Shown here: piece after piece, positions 57,620-64,000 of the stretch
Position numbering within the stretch: the first letter of the stretch is position 1
Layout: the number at the start of each line of letters is the position of its first letter
Program-made: the position numbers and the translations under genes
Assembly: GCF_001029435.1 (NCBI RefSeq)
Contig: NZ_LDOV01000005.1
Coordinates: forward strand, 1-64,000
Reading direction: 5' to 3'
Source of the DNA: Photobacterium aphoticum
GTDB taxonomy: Bacteria; Pseudomonadota; Gammaproteobacteria; Enterobacterales; Vibrionaceae
Length of the DNA: 64,000 nucleotides
The notes under the pieces: generated by a model
What the model saw: only the letters and a program-made list of their open reading frames with translations
The model's database searches: none
What the model was told of the DNA's origin: nothing

Positions 57620-57682
57620 ATGGGCGAAAAACAGGCATCGAGTATTTAGGGACGCAGCATGACTCGTTCCTTTCCTCTTCTC

Positions 57683-57713
57683 AAAAAAAATCCCCAGCCT
57701 TTCGGCCAGGGAT
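57683..57713 (-). terminator. Terminator of the yfeX-like gene
   Basis: Minus-strand stem ATCCCTGGCC-GAAA-GGCTGGGGAT (with G-T pairs and a stable GAAA tetraloop) followed by eight T residues. Confidence 0.88.
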
Positions 57714-57742
57714 ACTTTTACGCTTTGAATTACCGCCACACC

Positions 57743-58639
57743 TTATAGCGCAGCCAGTACTTCCATTGACGGTGCAAAGAAGTACGCACCGGTTACTGCC
57801 GTGGTAAAGCGCAGTAGTTGGTCTGTTTTGCCGTCCGTTTCGCCGTACATGCTCTCTAGCATCACATTGAAGTTATGCTGTGTGTGACAGTAAGCAATGA
57901 ACAGTAAACCATGATCGCCTGTCACGGTGCCGTATGGCAGGCTGTGACGCACAATCTTCAGGCCTTTGCCTTCTTCTTTGATATCCACACGACCTACGTG
58001 TGATGCCGCTGGTACGTCTTCCAGCTCCACAGAGTCTGGCTTAGTACGGCCAATCACTTTTTCCTGTGCTTGCATGTTCAGACGGTTAAACGCCGGCAGG
58101 TTATGCACAAAACGCTGTAGCATCACAAAGCTACCACCGGCAAACTCACCGTTTTGAATCAACGCCACATCTGCGCGTGCTTCACGGGTTTTCGGGTTTT
58201 CTGTCCCATCGATGAAGCCCGTCATGTCACGTGCGTCCAGGTAACGGAAACCGTATGTTTCATCCATCACTTCAATCTGCTCAGCAATCGGCTGCATGAA
58301 CTGGCGCAATAGGTAGAAGTTCAAATCGTGGCGGCTTGAGTTCACGTGTAGCAGAATGTCACCACCCGTTGCTGGCGCAGTGATGTCACCTTTACCTAGT
58401 GGGGCAAAATCTTCAAATTGCGCAGGGCAACCTTTTTCCAGCGACAACCAGAAATCTTTACCGAATGCGATACTTGCACGAAGGTCAGAATGCGGCTGCA
58501 GTTCGTTCAGCGCGGCAACCTGCTCGTGGATCTGCTGACACTGTGCCAACACCGCTTTTGCGTCACCCGTCACTTTCATTACCGCATACAATGCAAATGG
58601 ACCTGCCTCAGGCAAAATCAGAGGTTGTGCAGTGGCCAT
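57743..58639 (-). CDS. yfeX: Dye-decolorising (DyP) heme peroxidase, YfeX type
   Basis: A cytoplasmic heme-dependent peroxidase of the DyP family, close to E. coli YfeX, which oxidises porphyrinogens and dyes. The 298-residue product has the signature FIDGTEN (142-148) with distal Asp144, the distal Arg231 (LKIVRHSLPYG) and probable proximal heme ligand His214 (ASHVGRVD). No signal peptide is present. The ATG is preceded by AGGAGAA. It is a single gene with its own terminator, divergent from the GGDEF fusion gene. Confidence 0.93.
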   Translation of the reverse strand: MATAQPLILPEAGPFALYAVMKVTGDAKAVLAQCQQIHEQVAALNELQPHSDLRASIAFGKDFWLSLEKGCPAQFEDFAPLGKGDITAPATGGDILLHVNSSRHDLNFYLLRQFMQPIAEQIEVMDETYGFRYLDARDMTGFIDGTENPKTREARADVALIQNGEFAGGSFVMLQRFVHNLPAFNRLNMQAQEKVIGRTKPDSVELEDVPAASHVGRVDIKEEGKGLKIVRHSLPYGTVTGDHGLLFIAYCHTQHNFNVMLESMYGETDGKTDQLLRFTTAVTGAYFFAPSMEVLAAL

Positions 58640-58776
58640 ATTCTTCTCCTAAATAGCGCGTGCTTACATTGATCCCTATTACTGCCACACCGCACATCGC
58701 ACTTTATATGAGGCGGTTGGACTGATCTCATAAGGACAAACTGAATTCGCAAGGATTATAGCGCGATTTACAGCGG

Positions 58777-58793
58777 GATAATTGATCATTATC
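58777..58793. promoter_or_regulatory. GATAAT/ATTATC inverted repeat upstream of yfeX (possible Fur site)
   Basis: The 17-base sequence GATAATTGATCATTATC has perfect GATAAT/ATTATC outer arms. This resembles a Fur box but fits the strict 7-1-7 pattern only partly. It lies between the divergent yfeX-like and GGDEF genes, so it could affect either. Confidence 0.3.
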
Positions 58794-58896
58794 AGCGCTC
58801 GCAAATAACCTTCAATTTCCTTTACTTCCAGCGACGAAAAGATAAAGATCACGGCATTAATATGCCAATAATTGCACAGCGCATTCCTACGTCACG

Positions 58897-60456
58897 ATGC
58901 TACGCCTTTTCTTCTGCTTATTATTCGGTTGCCTGTCTCTGCCCAGCTGGGCACAGGACAGCGTAACACTGCAATTGCGCTGGTCTCATCAAGCCCAGTT
59001 CGCCGGCTATTACATGGCCAAAGCGAAGGGCTTTTATCAGGCTCAAGGGCTGGATGTGACATTGCGACCGAATCAGGCCGGTACCCTGCCCTTACAGCAA
59101 GTCCTCGAAGGCCAGGCAGAGTTTGCCGTCGGTAACAGTGAAGTCCTCATTGGTTTTAGCCAAGGTTTGCCTGTGCGCGCGATGGCGGCGATTTTTCAGC
59201 AATCACCGGCTGTCTTACTCACACCGGCCAATAGCCCCGTACATTCCGTACAAAACATGCGGGAAAAGCGTATTCGTTTATCACCGGGTACGGCCGATGC
59301 AGAATTGATCCACCTGCTGGCCAAACACAATATCCGTCTGCACGAATTACAGCACATTCCCGCCACTGGCCATGACACCGATTTACACCGACAGGATGTC
59401 GATGTGTTTAATGGCTACATCACCAATGAACCGTTTTATTTTGCCCAGCAAGGCGTCGATGTTCGCATTTTTAATCCGGCGGATCACGGCATCCATTACT
59501 ACAGTGATGTGTTGTTTACCCACAGCGAATTTGCCGACAAACACCCGGTATTGGTTGAACGCTTCCTCTCGGCCAGTTTGCAAGGATGGGCGTATGCCCT
59601 CGCGCACCCTGATGAAACGGTCGAGCATATCCTGACCCATTACGACACCGGCAAAAGCCGCGCTCACCTCTATCACGAATTACAGTATGCAGTGGCACTC
59701 ATCAAAGCCGACACCGTGACAATCGGCCATATGAGCCTGACACGCTGGCAACACATTGCCGATAGCTTAGCGGAAATTGGCTTGATCCCTCCTATTGAGA
59801 TGACCTCCCGGTTTTTCTTCACGCCCCCGCAGGGCATCATGTGGGCGGATATTTTGCCCTGGGCGGTAATTGGGCTGGGGGGGCTACTCACCAGCAGTGC
59901 ACTGTGCCTGTATTTCTACCGTGCCAACCGACTATTGCAACAAACCGTCATCAGCAGTCAAGAGGCCACTGCACACGCAGAGCGCGGGATCCGCATTGAT
60001 CCGTTAACAGGGATCGCCAACCGGTATGCGCTGCTCGAACGCATACAACACGTGATAGAGAAAAAGCGTATTACCCAATCACAGCCGGCCTTGCTGTTTA
60101 TTGATTTAAACCGGTTCAAATCCGTTAATGATACGTTCGGCCATGATGCGGGGGATCAAGTGTTACAACACTTCTGCCACCGTATAAGTGGATCAGTATT
60201 GGCCTATGATGGGTTCTTTGCCCGTCTGGCAGGCGATGAGTTTGTGGTGTTACTGAAAACGGCGTGTCAATCGACGTCGCAACAGCTGGCAGATGCCATT
60301 ACAGAGCAGGCCGCGCAACCCTTTCACATTGGCAATCAGGTGATTCATATTGGCGCCAGTGTCGGGATCACGTTTTATCATGATGGGGATTGTCCGCAAC
60401 GCTTCTTGTCACGGGCTGACAAGGCCATGTATCGGCATAAAAAAGCGCGGCAATAA
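58897..60456 (+). CDS. NMT1/THI5-like periplasmic domain fused to GGDEF domain
   Basis: A membrane-bound putative diguanylate cyclase of 519 residues. Order: Sec signal (1-19), a periplasmic binding domain of the NMT1/THI5 (ThiY-like) family (about 21-305, VTLQLRWSHQAQFAGYYMAK), a membrane helix (about 320-342), and a GGDEF domain (about 365-517) with active-site AGDEF (445-449) and the RIDPLTGIANRY start. The product site fits an active cyclase; the RxxD inhibitory site five residues before it is absent. The architecture suggests a ligand-sensing cyclase that may control flagellar versus sessile life; the ligand is unknown. Confidence 0.9.
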   Translation: MLRLFFCLLFGCLSLPSWAQDSVTLQLRWSHQAQFAGYYMAKAKGFYQAQGLDVTLRPNQAGTLPLQQVLEGQAEFAVGNSEVLIGFSQGLPVRAMAAIFQQSPAVLLTPANSPVHSVQNMREKRIRLSPGTADAELIHLLAKHNIRLHELQHIPATGHDTDLHRQDVDVFNGYITNEPFYFAQQGVDVRIFNPADHGIHYYSDVLFTHSEFADKHPVLVERFLSASLQGWAYALAHPDETVEHILTHYDTGKSRAHLYHELQYAVALIKADTVTIGHMSLTRWQHIADSLAEIGLIPPIEMTSRFFFTPPQGIMWADILPWAVIGLGGLLTSSALCLYFYRANRLLQQTVISSQEATAHAERGIRIDPLTGIANRYALLERIQHVIEKKRITQSQPALLFIDLNRFKSVNDTFGHDAGDQVLQHFCHRISGSVLAYDGFFARLAGDEFVVLLKTACQSTSQQLADAITEQAAQPFHIGNQVIHIGASVGITFYHDGDCPQRFLSRADKAMYRHKKARQ

Positions 60457-60482
60457 AAAACGCTCCCTGTTGGGAGCGCTTT
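60455..60482. terminator. Bidirectional terminator between converging genes
   Basis: Stem CGCTCCC/GGGAGCG with a 4-base loop, A-run on the left and CTTT on the right. In the minus direction it is followed by TTTTTT and serves the leftward 60512-60916 gene; it overlaps the end of the GGDEF gene transcript. Confidence 0.75.
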
Positions 60483-60511
60483 AAAGAAGCATGGAAGACA
60501 AAACGATCTCC

Positions 60512-60916
60512 TTATACGGTTGTCACTGCTACTTGTAGTTTGACTTGCTCATCATCGCTGTCGTGTGATTCAAATAATGCCGGTGCATCCAGACCGGTAG
60601 ATAATGTAGGTGCAATCACGGTACGCCAGCCGCCGTCATCCAGACGCTCTTTGACTTTAAACGCAATCGTCACTTCTTCTGCAGATACCGCCAGCAATTC
60701 AGCACTGCCGACCATTTCACGCGCCGTTTGACCCGCATCTGCCGTACCAAAAAAGACCGTCTCTTCACCCGGCAACAATGACAGTGACGTATTCACCGAC
60801 TGGGTCACACCCGATGCGCCGGTCACTTCAAAGTTAACATCCAACAGCCAGTCCGCCATTGCCAGTGGGCTTAACAGCGCACTGAACAGGACTAAGCCTT
60901 TACCCCATTCGTTCAT
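60512..60916 (-). CDS. Small secreted protein of unknown function
   Basis: I do not recognise this gene. The 134-residue product has a likely Sec signal (residues 1-21, ending AMA-D) and a mature beta-rich, acidic domain with one Trp-rich start (WLLDVNFEVTGASG) and no cysteine. A pattern of alternating hydrophobic residues suggests a small beta-sandwich. Its start overlaps the end of the upstream yfeZ-like gene by 17 bases, so the two are probably translated from one message. Nothing else in the window resembles it. Confidence 0.75.
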   Translation of the reverse strand: MNEWGKGLVLFSALLSPLAMADWLLDVNFEVTGASGVTQSVNTSLSLLPGEETVFFGTADAGQTAREMVGSAELLAVSAEEVTIAFKVKERLDDGGWRTVIAPTLSTGLDAPALFESHDSDDEQVKLQVAVTTV

Positions 60917-61385
60917 GACTCTTTACCTCTTCCAACGGCTTATCCGCGAAGGTATTCTTCACACGCGAACTGCGGAAGAGATACCACCCGAGCCAAACCG
61001 TAAGTAATAAGGTTACCGCGCGGGTCCAACTGAACTCACCGTGAGTGAGGATCAATTGATACACTTGTAAAGCACAATCGATGGCATAGCTCAGCAACAG
61101 GACATATTTTCCGCGCTGCCATACCCAATTTATGACGTTATTATTTTTGTATCGGTACCCGGCTAACCACATCAGAATCACTGCAGGTAGTCCCAGTCCC
61201 ATCGCCAGATATAAGTTCTCTGGCACGGGGTAGAGGATTTCCAGCACTTGTGCCCCGTGTTGCCGACTTGCCCCTGCCATCACAAACACAATCCAGGCTT
61301 TGGCACTGAACCAGAAACACAGCCAAAGCATGGCGGACGGTTTTAACAAGCCATGCTTGTCATAGGCTTCTATTGGATATAACAC
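60900..61385 (-). CDS. yfeZ: DUF2919 (YfeZ-like) inner-membrane protein
   Basis: A 161-residue protein with four hydrophobic segments (about 18-38, 57-77, 90-108 and 120-140) and the DUF2919 family start (YPIEAYDKHGLLKPSAMLWLC, in part). E. coli yfeZ is in the same wider neighbourhood as yfeX and cysK-ptsHI-crr, which supports the name. Function is unknown. The gene is followed by an overlapping small secreted-protein gene and preceded by a 526-base gap. Confidence 0.85.
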   Translation of the reverse strand: MLYPIEAYDKHGLLKPSAMLWLCFWFSAKAWIVFVMAGASRQHGAQVLEILYPVPENLYLAMGLGLPAVILMWLAGYRYKNNNVINWVWQRGKYVLLLSYAIDCALQVYQLILTHGEFSWTRAVTLLLTVWLGWYLFRSSRVKNTFADKPLEEVKSHERMG

Positions 61386-61911
61386 TGTTCTACCTCATTA
61401 CACATCTCTGATTATGCAATGGAGGTGAACACGCGGCTTTTCAATAGCACGGCCAAGGTTCGTCGTTCACTCGGTCAATCCTGCTGCACCTGAAACACAC
61501 AGGTCACATTCAGCGGGTTTTCCGTCATACCGTAGCGTCAAGATAATCCTTTCTGAGACTACCACCACTGCAAACGCTAAATTCTGTGGCTCACCGCACT
61601 GTTTAGGAATAGGTCTTGTAAGCCAGATCACGTTTTTTTCGTTCTAAAACGGCGTTTTTCTAATTTTCTTACAGACATCACAGTGTGTAGGATTATTCAA
61701 TCCAATCCATCACATACGCACATTACCATTACTTTTCATGTGTTTATTGAATAAAGAAAGCATAAACATTGCATTCATATTTCGTACATTTTTTGAAATA
61801 TAATTACGATCCACAAGACAATTTTTTCCACCTCATACCAATTAATTACGCTATCGGTATAATTTATTTATTCGTGTTCTGACAGATGTTCATGTCAAAA
61901 CGACCACCTGC
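61386..61911. other. A+T-rich gap between yfeZ-like and DUF2956 genes
   Basis: 526 bases with a strongly A+T-rich right half (about 61620-61880). Two TATAAT-like -10 boxes (near 61797 and 61856) could serve the rightward DUF2956 gene. I see no RNA gene, hairpin terminator or coding frame with a ribosome site. Confidence 0.4.
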
Positions 61912-61955
61912 ATGGCGACCCTATTCATGGCGACCAAATTCATGGCGACAAAAAA
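61911..61955 (+). repeat. Three 15-bp repeats at the DUF2956 start codon
   Basis: Units CATGGCGACCCTATT, CATGGCGACCAAATT and CATGGCGACAAAAAA lie end to end, each with an in-frame ATG (61912, 61927, 61942). The third is followed by the family N-terminus. Confidence 0.9.
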
Positions 61956-62286
61956 AGTACACTCGACTCCTTCACCGGAAACGCAAACCGAAGCAATGAA
62001 GATTGCCCGCGCAACCCAAAAGCCAGGGCAAACCAAAGAACAAACCAAACTGATCGCCCAAGGGATCCAACACGGTATAGAGCTTTATAAGAAACAACAA
62101 AAAGCCAAATCCCGTGAGCGCGATAAGCTGCGTAAAAAGCAGATTAAAGACAAACAAACAGACACCGATGAAGTGACGACGGCGACAGCCCCGGCACATG
62201 ACCACGCACCGGCGCGTCAGCAATGGCTGCCTTGGGTCTTGCTGGCTCTGTCTTGGGTTGGCTTTATCGCTTACACCCAGCTATAA
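61912..62286 (+). CDS. DUF2956 family membrane-anchored protein
   Basis: A small protein of the DUF2956 family, common in Vibrionaceae, function unknown. The conserved segment SPETQTEAMKIARATQKPGQ and the following TKEQTKLIAQGIQHGIE (about 20-57) are followed by a very basic coiled stretch (KKQQKAKSRERDKLRKKQIKDK split) and a C-terminal membrane helix (about 103-122), so it is a tail-anchored inner-membrane protein. Three in-frame ATGs, created by a 15-bp triplication, are possible starts (124, 119 or 114 residues); the family usually begins like the third. No strong ribosome site is seen. Confidence 0.85.
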   Translation: MATLFMATKFMATKKVHSTPSPETQTEAMKIARATQKPGQTKEQTKLIAQGIQHGIELYKKQQKAKSRERDKLRKKQIKDKQTDTDEVTTATAPAHDHAPARQQWLPWVLLALSWVGFIAYTQL

Positions 62287-62320
62287 ACACTCGCGCGAGG
62301 CCAATAAGGAGAATTGCACC

Positions 62321-62785
62321 ATGCGCCCAGCTCTATACCGTACACTGGCTCTGTTTGCCGCCACCAGCCTGCTCATTGGCTGTGGCAGCGCCGATCAGGC
62401 TGACACGACCGTCAATCGTTACCAAATCAACCACATTTGCGGGGATAGCCCTAACTGTGTTTCGACACAGGATGAACGCGAAGCCCATTACTTATCTCCC
62501 TTTGTGCTCACGGCCAAAGGCACGAAAAGCTGGAAACAAATCCAACGCTTAGCGCTGACCCTGCCCGGTGCCGCACTGGCTGACGAACGTCCCGATTATT
62601 TCCGTGTGGTGTGTACCAGCATGTTTTTCCGCTTCAAAGACGACTTTGAAGTGATGCAAGTGGGCGATATCTTGGAGGTGCGTTCCGCTTCCCGTGTCGG
62701 GTATTCCGATTTTGGCGTGAATCGAGAACGGGCTGAACAGTTTCGTCACCATTTGTTGACTGCCGGTTATGTGCAGAGCGAATAA
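62321..62785 (+). CDS. DUF1499 family lipoprotein
   Basis: A 154-residue predicted lipoprotein. The frame is open further upstream, but the ATG at 62321 has a strong AAGGAGAATT ribosome site and starts a lipoprotein signal with lipobox LLIG-C (Cys21). The DUF1499 domain follows: ICGDSPNCVSTQDEREAHYL, DYFRVVCTSMFFRFKDDFEV and EVRSASRVGYSDFGVNRER. Function is unknown. It lies 34 bases downstream of the DUF2956 gene, probably in the same transcript. Confidence 0.88.
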   Translation: MRPALYRTLALFAATSLLIGCGSADQADTTVNRYQINHICGDSPNCVSTQDEREAHYLSPFVLTAKGTKSWKQIQRLALTLPGAALADERPDYFRVVCTSMFFRFKDDFEVMQVGDILEVRSASRVGYSDFGVNRERAEQFRHHLLTAGYVQSE

Positions 62786-62800
62786 AAACATTAAAACCAA

Positions 62801-62830
62801 TTGATAATAATTCTCAATGCGATCTATACT
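62801..62830 (+). promoter_or_regulatory. Sigma-70 promoter overlapped by a Fur box
   Basis: -35 TTGATA (62801-62806), 18-base spacer, -10 TATACT (62825-62830). The sequence TGATAATAATTCTCA (62802-62816) fits the 7-1-7 Fur consensus TGATAATnATTATCA at 13 of 14 defined bases and covers the -35 element, the arrangement expected for iron-dependent repression. Confidence 0.6.
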
Positions 62831-62859
62831 TTGTGCATAGAACGAATGAGGATACATCC

Positions 62860-63102
62860 GTGGACAAAGCTAGCTTTCAACTTTTCTGCTTATTGGGCAT
62901 CGTTATCATGACCGCATTACAGGTGTTTGATCTTGTTTGGGGATCACACACCATGATGCATTTCCTGCAAGAGTGGGCCGCCATTGATGCCCTGTGGTTA
63001 GGCTTAGCAGCCTTGGCCGTGTTTCATCGCAACACGCCAACAGGGCCGGTTTCATCACTCTTCCCTGCACGCCACTCGGTTCACCACATAGCGCACAAAT
63101 AA
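62860..63102 (+). CDS. Small membrane protein behind a Fur-box promoter
   Basis: I do not recognise this gene. The GTG at 62860 has a GAGGAT ribosome site 7 bases away and gives 80 residues (MDKASFQLFCLLGIV...); an upstream ATG at 62833 lacks one and lies almost at the predicted transcription start. Two hydrophobic segments (about residues 5-24 and 38-58) flank a loop; the C-terminus is His-rich (RHSVHHIAHK). A Fur-box promoter (62801-62830) predicts induction under iron limitation. Metal-binding is only a guess from the histidines. Confidence 0.7.
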   Translation: MDKASFQLFCLLGIVIMTALQVFDLVWGSHTMMHFLQEWAAIDALWLGLAALAVFHRNTPTGPVSSLFPARHSVHHIAHK

Positions 63103-63131
63103 AAAAGCCATGTCACATGACATGGCTTTTG
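63101..63131 (+). terminator. Terminator of the small membrane protein gene
   Basis: Perfect 10-base arms AGCCATGTCA/TGACATGGCT with a 2-base loop, A-run before and TTTTG after, directly overlapping the stop region. Confidence 0.85.
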
Positions 63132-63227
63132 CTTTCCGTTCCTGTTCCGACGTCTCTGTCGAACCGCCTCTCTGTACATGCATGGCACTAAACCCATCAA
63201 TGATGTGTCATCCCGTGCGCTCACCCA

Positions 63228-63362
63228 TTACAGATTTTTATCTTTCCCCAGTGACAGTAACCAAACCGACACCACTGCGACCGCCGCAAACCCACTGAGG
63301 ATGATCACCGGCATCGCCGCGTAACCCAAGGTATGCCAAAAAATGGATTCAAGTGTACTCAT
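63228..63362 (-). CDS. TIGR02808-like 44-residue membrane protein
   Basis: A short gene not in standard size limits. ATG at 63362 with ribosome site GGAGAG gives 44 residues: MSTLESIFWHTLGYAAMPVI, then a hydrophobic stretch to VWLLSLGKDKNL. One membrane helix fills most of it. The pattern and the place next to napC match the TIGR02808 family of Vibrio/Shewanella short proteins found at nap loci, as far as I recall it. It begins 15 bases after the napC stop, so it is likely the last gene of the nap operon. Confidence 0.72.
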   Translation of the reverse strand: MSTLESIFWHTLGYAAMPVIILSGFAAVAVVSVWLLSLGKDKNL

Positions 63363-63377
63363 GCCTCTCTCCTCACC

Positions 63378-63953
63378 TTACTGCCAGCCTTCCACGCCTT
63401 TCATATCAGGCAACTTATGGGCAATCCCTTTGTGACAATCCACACAGGTCTTATCGCCGGATGCCAACGCGGTAGAGTGCTGCTTCATACTGCGCGGCCC
63501 TTGCTCTGAAAAGTCCATGTACTCGAATTCGTGACAGTTACGGCACTCTTGCGAGTCATTGTTCTTCATACGCTGCCATTCCCGGCTGGCCAGATGTCCT
63601 CGGCGCGCCTGAAACTTCTCTTCGGTATCAATGGTGCCCAATGCATGAGCCACCAGCTCTTTCGATGCCTGTACTTTACGTACAATTTTGTCCGTCCAAT
63701 TATGCGGTACATGACAGTCAGAACAAATCGCTCGTACCCCTGAACGGTTAGAATAGTGCACCGTTTCCTGAATTTCTTTCACGATAGGGGCATGACAGCC
63801 CGAACAGAACGCTTCCGTATTGGTCGCTTCCATGCCGGTATTAAACGCGCCCCAGAACAGCAAACCGCCCATGAACCCCATGAATAACACCACACCCACC
63901 GCCACTTTACTCGGTGACGTTAAGCGGCGCCAAAATGCCTTGATGATCTTCAT
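63378..63953 (-). CDS. napC: Tetraheme cytochrome c NapC
   Basis: NapC is a membrane-anchored cytochrome that passes electrons from quinol to the periplasmic nitrate reductase NapAB. The 191-residue product has one N-terminal membrane helix (about 17-36) and four CxxCH heme sites: CSGCH (50-54), CSDCH (77-81), CRNCH (137-141) and CVDCH (170-174). The ending HKLPDMKGVEGWQ is typical. GAGAGG lies upstream of the ATG. The nap reductase genes would be expected to the right, beyond the window edge. Confidence 0.95.
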   Translation of the reverse strand: MKIIKAFWRRLTSPSKVAVGVVLFMGFMGGLLFWGAFNTGMEATNTEAFCSGCHAPIVKEIQETVHYSNRSGVRAICSDCHVPHNWTDKIVRKVQASKELVAHALGTIDTEEKFQARRGHLASREWQRMKNNDSQECRNCHEFEYMDFSEQGPRSMKQHSTALASGDKTCVDCHKGIAHKLPDMKGVEGWQ

Positions 63954-64000
63954 CTTACCTAGCCTCTCTTAGCTGCTTAGCGACGGTTAGCGCAAGGCAT

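Noticed and set aside
63954-64000. C-terminal end of napB
   Set aside because: The 47 bases left of the window edge are too few to choose a frame or recognise a NapB ending.

Overview
The window is a chromosomal segment of a gamma-proteobacterium of the family Vibrionaceae, with moderate G+C content. The evidence is the Vibrio-type polar flagellar regulators FlrA, FlrB and FlrC, the FlgO/FlgP/FlgT proteins known from Vibrio motors, an OmpU/OmpL-like porin, DUF2956 and TIGR02808 family proteins, and the neighbourhood ligA-zipA-cysZ-cysK-ptsHI-crr. I cannot name the genus from the sequence; relatives outside Vibrio proper (Salinivibrio, Grimontia, Photobacterium) are possible because flagellar genes that lie in two regions in Vibrio are continuous here.

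Positions 99-42028 hold an almost complete polar flagellar gene cluster. Reading leftward from the middle of the window: flgBCDEFGHIJ and flgKL (rod, hook, rings, hook-filament junction), two flagellin genes, flaG-fliD-flaI-fliS (cap and chaperones), flrA, flrBC (sigma-54 cascade), fliEFGHIJK (basal body, rotor, export ATPase, hook ruler) and fliLMNOPQR-flhB (switch and export gate). cheR and cheV follow flgB. On the other side of cheV, flgA and flgMN run rightward; flgP and flgO run leftward and flgT runs rightward. Sigma-54 type (-24/-12) sites lie before flgB, flgF, flgK, the distal flagellin, flrB and, more weakly, fliK and flgO. Sigma-28 type sites lie before flgM and the second flagellin. 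This matches the four-tier Vibrio flagellar hierarchy.

Positions 42090-58639 are mostly housekeeping: tRNA-Arg(CCT), a YbdG-type mechanosensitive channel, tRNA-Ala(TGC), gltX, a small secreted glycine-rich protein, a DUF2057 protein, a major porin, ligA, zipA, cysZ, cysK, the PTS genes ptsH-ptsI-crr, and a YfeX-type dye-decolorising peroxidase.

Positions 58897-64000 carry a periplasmic-binding/GGDEF fusion, a YfeZ-like membrane protein with an overlapping small secreted protein, a DUF2956 protein with a triplicated start, a DUF1499 lipoprotein, a small membrane protein behind a Fur-box-like promoter, a 44-residue TIGR02808 protein and napC, the start of a nitrate-reductase locus that continues outside the window.

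I found no prophage, insertion sequence, CRISPR array or defence island. The least explained material is a family of degenerate intergenic repeats (CTAG-rich and purine/pyrimidine-skewed, arranged as loose inverted repeats) seen at five places in the flagellar half, one of which encloses nine perfect copies of an 8-bp unit.
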